A DNA stretch of 5,104 nt from an uncultured Centipeda sp. (GCA_937925565.1 CALALM010000421.1:1-5104), one strand, 5' to 3'; positions 1-4,366 are shown, numbered from the stretch's first letter. The notes: a model not told the origin generated them from the letters alone. Made by a program: numbers and translations.

Positions 1-97
1 GTAGAATGCGGCTTTGCGCCCGTGCCGGAGCACTTTCCATTTCCTTCTCCTCTATGATAGCACACGCTTCGTTCTTTTTCAATGACGTTTTTGCGTC
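1..97 (-). repeat. CRISPR leader-like repeat, copy A (left edge of window)
   Basis: Positions 1-94 match 4110-4203 with only four differences by eye, and the first 28 bases lie inside the transcribed part of leader C. Read on the minus strand, the copy contains TTGAAA (77-82), a 17-bp spacer and TATCAT (54-59), a sigma70-type promoter pointing left out of the window. Because the stretch downstream of the promoter is also conserved here, the homology probably continues past the left edge. A second CRISPR array may lie there, but this cannot be seen. No gene is visible in positions 1-211. Confidence 0.8.
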
Positions 98-133
98 GAT
101 GCAGAGAGGTCGGTAAAAAATATATTGTATCTG

Positions 134-162
134 TTGACGTTCTTTTTTATCTGTGTTATACT
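134..162 (+). promoter_or_regulatory. Sigma70-type promoter of the epimerase-macro-SirTM operon
   Basis: TTGACG (134-139) and TATACT (157-162) are separated by exactly 17 bp in an AT-rich stretch. The predicted transcription start is near 169, giving a 5' untranslated region of about 43 nt before the ATG at 212. No other promoter of this quality is apparent before the two downstream genes, which are tightly packed, so this one probably drives all three. Confidence 0.75.
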
Positions 163-211
163 CCATACGTAACCGATTTAATTACAAAATTATTTTATGG
201 GGGTATTTCAT

Positions 212-841
212 ATGAAAATCGCAGTTGTAGCATCGAACGGAAAGGCAAGCAAGGCAATCATTGCGGAGCTGATCGCACGCGGTCATGCGGTGACGGCATT
301 TGCGCGGAGCGCGAACCGGAGCGCGGCAAAGGAGTTTGTGCAGAAGGATATCATGGCGCTCACGAAGGAGGATCTTGCGGGATTCGATGCGGTGGTGGAC
401 GGGTTCGGCGCGTATACGCCGGAGACGCTGCCGCTGCACACGCAGACGAGTCAGCATCTCGCCGATCTCGTGGCGGGGACGGATACGCGTCTCTATATCG
501 TCGGCGGTGCGGGCAGTCTCTATGTCGATCCGGCACATACGGTGCAGCTGCTTGATACGCCGGAGTTCCCGGCAGAGTTCTATCCGCTCGCGAAGGCACA
601 GACGGAGGAGCTGGAGGCGCTGCGCTCCCGTACGGATGCAAGGTGGGTGTTCGTCAGCCCTGCGGCGGATTTCCGTGCGGATGGGGCAAAGACGGGCAAG
701 TACGTCCTCGGCGGCGAGGAGCTGACGCTGAGCACGGCGGGCGAGAGTGTCATCAGCTATGCAGACTATGCGCTCGGCATGGTCGATCTGATCGAGAGCG
801 GCGCACATGTGGGTGAGCGCGTATCACTGGTACAGGCGTAA
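212..841 (+). CDS. NAD(P)-binding epimerase/reductase-like protein (SDR-type Rossmann fold)
   Basis: A 209-residue protein resembling small atypical SDR proteins of the NAD(P)H-binding / 'putative NADH-flavin reductase' group (YwnB-like). The N-terminus MKIAVVASNGKASKAI is a beta strand followed by a modified dinucleotide-binding loop: the canonical GxxGxxG reads S-N-G-K-A-S, keeping only the middle glycine, a variant I recall in this subgroup. Further family-like segments are RLYIVGGAGSL (residues 93-103), a strand at WVFVSPAADF (145-154), and a C-terminal VISYADYALGMVDLI (180-194). There is no signal peptide or membrane segment, so it should be cytoplasmic. The ATG at 212 is preferred to an in-frame ATG at 197 because GGGGG at 199-203 is a plausible ribosome site 8 nt upstream and the Rossmann strand starts directly there. 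It is the first gene of the operon, 17 nt before the macro-domain gene. Its substrate is unknown; a link to NAD metabolism or redox is inferred from context. Confidence 0.85.
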   Translation: MKIAVVASNGKASKAIIAELIARGHAVTAFARSANRSAAKEFVQKDIMALTKEDLAGFDAVVDGFGAYTPETLPLHTQTSQHLADLVAGTDTRLYIVGGAGSLYVDPAHTVQLLDTPEFPAEFYPLAKAQTEELEALRSRTDARWVFVSPAADFRADGAKTGKYVLGGEELTLSTAGESVISYADYALGMVDLIESGAHVGERVSLVQA

Positions 842-858
842 ACAAAGGGAGTGTTCCC

Positions 859-1641
859 ATGTCCCTTGCACTCATTCAAAAGCTGAATGCGATGCTCCTC
901 TCCGAAATGCCGGAGTATCGCGCGCAGGCGGCAGAGGTCGGGGAGACGGAGGAGGCGCAGCGCACTCTCTTGCGTGCGCTGATGAATGTGCGCCCGCCGC
1001 GTCCCCTGTCCGAGGCGTATCTGCGTCTCGAAGGTGAACTGTTGTCCAAGGAGCGGGAGCAGCGCGGTGTGGTGGATGTGATGACGCTCCCATCGGTGTC
1101 CTCGGATGCGCGTATCATCCTTTGGCAGGGGGACATTACGCGGCTCAATGCGGATGCCATCGTAAATGCGGCGAACTCCGCTCTGCTCGGCTGCTTCATC
1201 CCTTGTCATCGCTGCATCGACAACGCCATCCACTCGGCGGCGGGGTTGCAGCTACGCGCCGAATGCGCCGCGCTCATGGAGCGGCAGGGACATCCGGAGG
1301 CGACAGGGCTGGCAAAGATCACGCAGGGGTATCATCTCCCCGCGCGTCATGTCATCCATACGGTTGGACCGATCGTCAGCGGCGTGCTGACCGAGGAGCA
1401 CAGGGAGCTCCTCGCCTCCTGCTATCGTTCGTGTCTGCATCTTGCGGCGGAGCATGGGCTGAAGTCCGTTGCGTTCTGCTGCATCTCGACGGGCGAGTTC
1501 CATTTCCCGAATGCGGCGGCGGCAGAGATCGCCGTACGTGAGGTGCGCGTGTTTCTGCGTGAAAAGAACAGCATTGAGCGCGTCATTTTCAACGTATTCA
1601 AGGACGAGGACCGCGTGCTCTACGAAGGACTGTTACAATGA
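859..1641 (+). CDS. Zinc-type macro-domain protein-ADP-ribose hydrolase
   Basis: A 260-residue macro-domain protein of the type found beside class M sirtuins, expected to remove ADP-ribose from protein side chains. Residues 1-80 are a helical N-terminal extension. The macro fold follows: WQGDIT (89-94) and NAANS (103-107) contact the ADP-ribose in this family. GCFIPCHRCID (111-121) with IHSAAG (124-129) is the Cys/His-rich loop that carries the zinc ion in the SirTM-linked subclass, here with C112, C116, H117 and C119 available. HVIHTVGP (164-171) and CCISTGEFHFP (207-217) form the distal substrate loop. Length and motif order fit the full family. AAAGGGAG at 844-851 is a good ribosome site 7 nt before the ATG. 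The gene overlaps the sirtuin gene by 4 nt (ATGA), which indicates translational coupling of eraser and writer. The family assignment is firm; the protein substrate is unknown. Confidence 0.95.
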   Translation: MSLALIQKLNAMLLSEMPEYRAQAAEVGETEEAQRTLLRALMNVRPPRPLSEAYLRLEGELLSKEREQRGVVDVMTLPSVSSDARIILWQGDITRLNADAIVNAANSALLGCFIPCHRCIDNAIHSAAGLQLRAECAALMERQGHPEATGLAKITQGYHLPARHVIHTVGPIVSGVLTEEHRELLASCYRSCLHLAAEHGLKSVAFCCISTGEFHFPNAAAAEIAVREVRVFLREKNSIERVIFNVFKDEDRVLYEGLLQ

Positions 1642-2528
1642 AGAAATCCATCGCACAATTCAAAAACGCCCTCTCCTCTGCCGACTGTATTCTGATCGGC
1701 GCAGGGGCGGGGCTGTCGGCGGCGGCGGGCTACGACTATGCGGGCGCACGCTTCCTCAAATATTTTTCGGATTTTCACGAACGCTTCGGGATCGAGGATA
1801 TCTACAGCGGCGGCTTCCATCCGTTTCCCGCGCGTGAGATTTTCTGGGCGTGGTGGAGCAGGAGCATCTACATCAACCGCTACGCGCCGCTGCCGGGCGA
1901 CGTGTATGCGAATCTGCTGCACCTCGCAGAGGGACGTGACTATTTCGTGCTGACGACGAATGTGGATCATGCCTTTCAGCGGGCGGGCTTTGACAAGGCG
2001 CGGCTCTTCTATACGCAGGGTGATTATGGGCTCTTTCAGAGCAGCAGGCCCGCGGGAGCATCGGCAGGAAGGACGTACGACAACGAGGAGAGTATACGTG
2101 CCATGCTCGCAGCGCAGGGCTTTGCCTTTGCGGAGGATGGGGAGCTCCTTCTACCCGAGAGCGGTGCGCCTCGGATGGCAATACCGACCGATCTCATCCC
2201 ATACTGCCCCGACGACGGTGCGGAGATGACGATGAATCTGCGTGCGGATGCGTCCTTTGTCGAGGATGCAGGCTGGCATGCGGCAGCGGAGCGATATACG
2301 AAGTATCTCAAACATGTCGAGGGGAAGCGGACACTCCTCATCGAGCTCGGTGTCGGGATGAATACGCCGGGGATCATCAAGTATCCGTTTTGGCGCATGA
2401 CGGCGGAGCGCACGGATGTGACGCTCGTCTCGATCAATCTGGGGAGGGCGTATGTGCCGGATGAGATTGCGGAGCGCAGCATTGTGATCGATGGGGATAT
2501 TGCGGAGGTGCTGCGCGATATCGCATAA
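1638..2528 (+). CDS. Class M sirtuin (SirTM), putative NAD-dependent protein ADP-ribosyltransferase
   Basis: A 296-residue Sir2-fold protein. GAGAGLSAAAGYDYAG (21-36) is the NAD-binding loop, TTNVDHAF (106-113) replaces the TQNID box of deacetylating sirtuins, and YTQGDYGLFQ (125-134) has glutamine (Q127) where deacetylases have the catalytic histidine. N108 and Q127 are 19 residues apart, as I recall for the Asn/Gln pair of characterised SirTM. LLIELGVGMNTPGIIKYPFW (233-252) is the late NAD-binding loop and VTLVSINLG (261-269) the last Rossmann strand. In this family these changes go with protein ADP-ribosylation rather than deacetylation. It is oddly cysteine-poor (only C17 and C190): the segments that usually hold two CxxC-like zinc pairs read QSSRPAG (134-140) and PYCPDDG (188-194), so three of four ligands seem to be missing. 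The start overlaps the macro-gene stop as ATGA, and the stop codon runs into the terminator. Confidence 0.93.
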   Translation: MKKSIAQFKNALSSADCILIGAGAGLSAAAGYDYAGARFLKYFSDFHERFGIEDIYSGGFHPFPAREIFWAWWSRSIYINRYAPLPGDVYANLLHLAEGRDYFVLTTNVDHAFQRAGFDKARLFYTQGDYGLFQSSRPAGASAGRTYDNEESIRAMLAAQGFAFAEDGELLLPESGAPRMAIPTDLIPYCPDDGAEMTMNLRADASFVEDAGWHAAAERYTKYLKHVEGKRTLLIELGVGMNTPGIIKYPFWRMTAERTDVTLVSINLGRAYVPDEIAERSIVIDGDIAEVLRDIA

Positions 2529-2558
2529 GAAAAAGCTGCCAATCGGCAGCTTTTTCTT
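2527..2558. terminator. Rho-independent terminator, bidirectional
   Basis: A near-perfect 14-bp stem (arms 2527-2540 and 2545-2558) with an AATC loop has a GCTGCC/GGCAGC core flanked by A-run and T-run, so it can work in both directions. Rightward it ends the operon, starting inside the SirTM stop codon. Leftward it would stop any transcript from leader copy B about 40-80 nt after its start, before it runs antisense into the sirtuin gene. Confidence 0.93.
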
Positions 2559-2559
2559 G

Positions 2560-2596
2560 TGCTACATACCGCACGCAGCATTGTGTGTGTCGGGAC
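2560..2596 (-). repeat. Orphan degenerate CRISPR repeat fused to leader copy B
   Basis: Positions 2566-2596 match the array repeat with one change, ATACC for ATGCC. That same change marks the leader-distal repeat of the real array (3542-3578). The six bases 2560-2565, which correspond to the conserved GTTTCA end, are degraded. There is no second repeat or spacer nearby. On the minus strand the leader-like sequence ends at 2597 and the repeat begins at 2596 with no gap. Confidence 0.9.
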
Positions 2597-2702
2597 AGCA
2601 CTTTCCATTTCCTTCTCCTCTATGATAGCACACGTTTCGTTCTTTTTCAGTGGCGTTTTTATGCCGGTGCGTGGGCGGGCAGATGCTTTCCCAAAAGTCT
2701 AT
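2597..2702 (-). repeat. CRISPR leader-like repeat, copy B
   Basis: This copy aligns with 4138-4239 over about 100 bases, with scattered substitutions and a 4-base length difference near 2660. It includes the shared GCGTGGGCGGGCAGATG block at its upstream end. It lacks the 198-bp segment (3940-4137) that separates promoter and first repeat in leader C. On the minus strand the promoter reads CTGAAA (2645-2650), 17 bp, TATCAT (2622-2627): the -35 box is weaker than in copies A and C. The region continues into about 40 bp of AT-rich sequence downstream of the toxin gene, in which I see nothing else. Confidence 0.85.
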
Positions 2703-2741
2703 ATGCTACCATTTATCCTATTAAGTACATCTATCCACTTC

Positions 2742-2999
2742 CTATTCATAATGTCCTTTGCAGGAGAAAATCTGTATGGAGCCATCGCTGATAAAATAAA
2801 CGAGACGGTTTTTTTCATCAATCCGTCTGCTCCATAAGCCACTGAAATTTCCCCGCAGGGGTTCCGGTTTTCCGATTCCCTCGAAAGGGGATCTTTCGAT
2901 GTCTTTGAGAATGGCGTTGATGCGCTTCAGGGTTTTTTTATCCTGGATTTGCCAGTACAGATAATCTTCCCACGCTTCATCAAACCAGTTCTTATTCAT
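2742..2999 (-). CDS. yoeB: YoeB/Txe-family toxin, ribosome-dependent mRNA interferase
   Basis: An 85-residue RelE-superfamily toxin that cleaves mRNA on the ribosome when freed from its antitoxin. With the start at the ATG at 2999, the residues fall where E. coli YoeB has its active site: E46 (GKPEPL), R65 (EKNRLVY), H83 and Y84 (the C-terminal GHYE). Other family hallmarks are W5, EDYLYWQ (11-17), SPFEGIGKPEPL (37-48) and SGLWSRRI (53-60). An in-frame TTG at 3014 would add five residues absent from the family, so it is not used. GAGG lies 9 nt upstream of the ATG. The gene overlaps the antitoxin gene by 8 nt, typical coupling. Both genes are clearly more AT-rich than the neighbouring operons, which suggests horizontal acquisition. 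All catalytic residues are present, so it is probably active. Confidence 0.94.
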   Translation of the reverse strand: MNKNWFDEAWEDYLYWQIQDKKTLKRINAILKDIERSPFEGIGKPEPLRGNFSGLWSRRIDEKNRLVYFISDGSIQIFSCKGHYE

Positions 3000-3270
3000 C
3001 GTCTGCAACCTCAATCAAGTCATGCTGCTGAAATTTCCCTGCCTTAAAATCTTCGATCCCGCGGCGCAGGTGAGCCATATTGCTTTCCGAATAGAACGGA
3101 TCAGAGAGGCGCGGGGATGCCGTAAGCTCGAATGGAATTTTACGATCTCTTGCTACACGGCGGGCGAAAATCATAATGGCAGAAGGGACAGAAATTCCAA
3201 TATCTGCACAGACTTCTTCAAAGTTCGACTTCAATTCCTCGTCCATTGATATGACAATATCCTTCGTCAT
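2992..3270 (-). CDS. RelB/DinJ-family antitoxin
   Basis: A 92-residue partner of the toxin. The N-terminal part, DIVISMDEELKSNFEEVC (residues 4-21) followed by DIGISVPSAIMIFARRVA (23-40) and IPFEL, is the ribbon-helix-helix pattern of RelB/DinJ antitoxins. It should dimerise, bind its own promoter DNA and repress the operon. The acidic C-terminal half (about 55-92, ending DLIEVADDE) is the likely toxin-wrapping tail. AAGGAGG at 3278-3284, 7 nt before the ATG, is an almost ideal ribosome site, stronger than the toxin's, as expected for antitoxin excess. YoeB is classically paired with YefM (Phd family), so the RelB-type partner is a mixed pairing, although such pairs are known in Firmicutes. 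Confidence 0.88.
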   Translation of the reverse strand: MTKDIVISMDEELKSNFEEVCADIGISVPSAIMIFARRVARDRKIPFELTASPRLSDPFYSESNMAHLRRGIEDFKAGKFQQHDLIEVADDE

Positions 3271-3288
3271 TTGAAAACCTCCTTAAAA

Positions 3289-3328
3289 CAATAATATATT
3301 TGAAGCATATAGAAGTATTTCATTATTG
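3289..3328. promoter_or_regulatory. Candidate operator of the toxin-antitoxin operon (inverted repeat)
   Basis: The arms CAATAAT (3289-3295) and ATTATTG (3322-3328) are perfect inverted repeats just upstream of the antitoxin ribosome site, enclosing an AT-rich core. A ribbon-helix-helix antitoxin would be expected to bind such a site. I found no convincing -35/-10 pair here, so the operon promoter is unclear. A weaker interrupted palindrome, GTCG-TT-CGAC, lies at 3335-3344. Confidence 0.4.
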
Positions 3329-3349
3329 ATGATCGTCGTTCGACAATAA

Positions 3350-3440
3350 ATAAGAAAAATCCGCCTTCAGCTTCCAAACAGTAGGCGGAAATTTCATCCT
3401 ATTATTGGGGAGCCGCGTACGGCAGTGCCCTTTTTGTATC
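3350..3440 (-). ncRNA. Candidate small RNA or 5' attenuator, family not recognised
   Basis: On the minus strand a strong promoter (3444-3472) is followed after about 85-90 nt by an intrinsic terminator, with no ribosome site or credible reading frame between. The predicted RNA begins around 3437-3440. It has a first hairpin in which GCCG-UACG-CGGC is nested inside GGG/CCC (about 3404-3430), an unpaired AAUAAUAGGAUGAAA-like linker (about 3391-3405), and then the terminator stem. It may be a stand-alone sRNA, or a leader whose terminator controls read-through into the antitoxin-toxin genes 80 bp downstream. I cannot match it to a known Rfam family from memory. Confidence 0.5.
3351..3389 (-). 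terminator. Rho-independent terminator of the candidate small RNA
   Basis: Read on the minus strand, TCCGCCT (3389-3383) pairs with AGGCGGA (3366-3360) across a 16-nt loop and is followed immediately by TTTTTCTTATTT. The large loop is a little unusual. The T-run lies only on the minus-strand 3' side, which fixes the direction. Confidence 0.75.
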
Positions 3441-3443
3441 TCT

Positions 3444-3472
3444 ATTCTAACATCTGTGCGCCGCATCGTCAA
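3444..3472 (-). promoter_or_regulatory. Sigma70-type promoter, leftward, of the candidate small RNA
   Basis: On the minus strand TTGACG (3472-3467), a 17-bp spacer and TAGAAT (3449-3444) form a near-consensus promoter. A TGT precedes the -10 box, giving an extended -10. The predicted start is near 3437-3440. It lies between the array terminator and the toxin-antitoxin genes. Confidence 0.7.
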
Positions 3473-3497
3473 GATTGCTGTGCGCTTTTCGCATATG

Positions 3498-3540
3498 AAA
3501 ACGGCTCTGTGTGACCGATGTGGACACGCAGAGCCGTTTT
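3498..3540. terminator. Hairpin terminator closing the CRISPR transcript
   Basis: AAAACGGCTCTG (3498-3509) is perfectly complementary to 3529-3540, and the stem extends inward by four more pairs including one G-T wobble, leaving an 11-nt loop. A/T runs on both sides make it potentially bidirectional. It sits 1 bp beyond the leader-distal repeat, so it would end the leftward pre-crRNA exactly after the last repeat. Confidence 0.85.
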
Positions 3541-3541
3541 G

Positions 3542-3939
3542 CTGTCAATACCGCACGCAGCATTGTGTGTGTCGGGACAGTTGATAGGAGATGGTTTTAT
3601 GATCCACGAGAAGAGTTTCAATGCCGCACGCAGCATTGTGTGTGTCGGGACTACCGTAACCTCGACCCTACCGCCCGCGTAAAGCAGTTTCAATGCCGCA
3701 CGCAGCATTGTGTGTGTCGGGACAACTGTCCATGATGGAAGCGGTGAGGATGTTCCCGTGTTTCAATGCCGCACGCAGCATTGTGTGTGTCGGGACTAAA
3801 TTTATCACAAAGAGAAATGGCGAGAACAAAGTTTCAATGCCGCACGCAGCATTGTGTGTGTCGGGACTTGGATCGCATTATCGTGCGTACACGCTCCAAG
3901 TTGTTTCAATGCCGCACGCAGCATTGTGTGTGTCGGGAC
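3542..3939 (-). CRISPR. CRISPR array, 6 repeats of 37 nt and 5 spacers, transcribed leftward
   Basis: Repeats lie at 3542-3578, 3615-3651, 3687-3723, 3760-3796, 3831-3867 and 3903-3939. The last five are identical by eye; the first differs at three positions (3542, 3544, 3550). Spacers are 3579-3614 (36), 3652-3686 (35), 3724-3759 (36), 3797-3830 (34) and 3868-3902 (35), all different. On the minus strand the repeat starts GTCCCGACACACA and ends ATTGAAAC, the 8-nt 5' handle of many type I and III crRNAs. The palindrome CAATGCTG-CGTG-CGGCATTG gives an 8-bp hairpin with one G-U pair, directly before AAAC. Degeneracy of the leftmost repeat and the leader at the right both support leftward transcription. 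No cas genes are in the window, so the subtype is open and the array relies on Cas proteins encoded elsewhere. Confidence 0.98.
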
Positions 3940-3979
3940 TCTGTGTCCCGCAGCCCTTGTCCCGCGCGGGCTGAGAAGG

Positions 3980-3994
3980 CGTTTTGGAAAGACG
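3980..3994. repeat. 15-bp direct repeat inside the leader, unit 1
   Basis: CGTTTTGGAAAGACG occurs here and again at 4090-4104, identical, 110 bp apart. Both are preceded by GCGGGCTG (3966-3973 and 4079-4086), and weaker similarity extends about 15 bp further left. The unit starts 41 bp from the first CRISPR repeat. Confidence 0.85.
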
Positions 3995-4089
3995 CACTTT
4001 TTTGCGCCGTTTTTGGCGTCTGCGGATGAAATCTGCCCCGAAAAGCGGGGGATCCATCGGCGCTGTCCCTTGTGCGGTGCGGGCTGCAC

Positions 4090-4104
4090 CGTTTTGGAAA
4101 GACG
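4090..4104. repeat. 15-bp direct repeat inside the leader, unit 2
   Basis: Second identical copy of the unit at 3980-3994. Here it is embedded in a perfect 7-bp inverted repeat, ACCGTTT (4088-4094) and AAACGGT (4105-4111), so it could form a hairpin in DNA or in the leader RNA. Confidence 0.85.
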
Positions 4105-4162
4105 AAACGGTAGAATGCGGCTTTGCGCCCGTGCCGGAGCACTTTCCATTTCCTTCTCCTCT

Positions 4163-4191
4163 ATCATAGCACATGCTTCATTCTTTTTCAA
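4163..4191 (-). promoter_or_regulatory. Sigma70-type promoter of the CRISPR array
   Basis: On the minus strand TTGAAA (4191-4186), a 17-bp spacer and TATGAT (4168-4163), with TGC just before the -10 box, make a strong extended -10 promoter directed at the array. Transcription would start near 4156, giving about 215 nt of leader RNA before the first repeat. Copies A and B have TATCAT at the same place. Confidence 0.75.
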
Positions 4192-4306
4192 TGATGTTTT
4201 TGCACGCGTGGGCGGGCAGATGTTTTCCAAGAAGTCTATGGCATCTGTGATGCTCTATATGTCTCTCATGGATGTGTGTCCGCTTATTTTATCATCGCTT
4301 TCCCGG

Positions 4307-4335
4307 TTGCACTGTGCGTGAGGGACTGGTATGAT
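4307..4335 (+). promoter_or_regulatory. Sigma70-type promoter of the YhcH-family gene
   Basis: TTGCAC (4307-4312), a 17-bp spacer and TATGAT (4330-4335), preceded by TGG as an extended -10, predict a start near 4342 and a 5' untranslated region of about 25 nt. It faces away from the CRISPR leader promoter, so the two transcription units diverge. Confidence 0.72.
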
Positions 4336-4366
4336 AGGGGGAGACAATTGATTCAGGGAGGTTCCT

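Larger units (their letters stand above)
3940..4239 (-). other. CRISPR leader (copy C), adjacent to the array
   Basis: This stretch of about 300 bp contains no credible gene. It abuts the leader-proximal repeat and holds a leftward promoter (4163-4191) and a 220-nt transcribed portion. The transcribed part has a CAGCCC/GGGCTG inverted repeat (3951-3956 with 3968-3973), the perfect palindrome CCCGCGCGGG (3961-3970), a CCCCG/CGGGG hairpin near 4036-4050, and a 15-bp direct repeat at 3980-3994 and 4090-4104. Its 4110-4203 part recurs at 1-94 and its 4138-4239 part at 2597-2702. The leader role is inferred from position, promoter direction and repeat polarity. Confidence 0.8.

Noticed and set aside
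197..211. Upstream ATG for the epimerase-like gene
   Set aside because: The GGGGG ribosome site lies inside this extension and correctly precedes the ATG at 212, where the Rossmann strand begins.
182..808. Long minus-strand open frame opposite the epimerase-like gene
   Set aside because: It is arginine- and histidine-rich, antisense to a recognised gene, and has no ribosome site; it is a GC-rich shadow frame.
2036..2608. 190-codon minus-strand frame starting in leader B and running through the orphan repeat into SirTM antisense
   Set aside because: It reads the CRISPR repeat as VPTHTMLRA, crosses the strong terminator at 2527-2558 and is antisense to SirTM; there is no family-like sequence.
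3000..3014. Upstream TTG start for the toxin
   Set aside because: It would add five residues not found in YoeB; starting at the ATG at 2999 puts all catalytic residues at the expected positions with a usable GAGG upstream.
3350..3440. tracrRNA of a type II or V system
   Set aside because: The complementarity to the repeat is only 13 bases including wobbles and is explained by two similar palindromes; the repeat has the self-folding hairpin and ATTGAAAC end of class 1 systems, and no Cas9 or Cas12 is visible.
1..4239. Leader copies as ends of an insertion sequence or composite transposon
   Set aside because: There is no transposase, no terminal inverted repeats and no target-site duplication; the copies are direct repeats that include a promoter next to CRISPR repeats.
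3469..4321. Several open frames across the CRISPR array and leader on both strands
   Set aside because: Their apparent repeats are translations of the 37-nt CRISPR repeat, which stays open in several frames; the array and leader explain the region.
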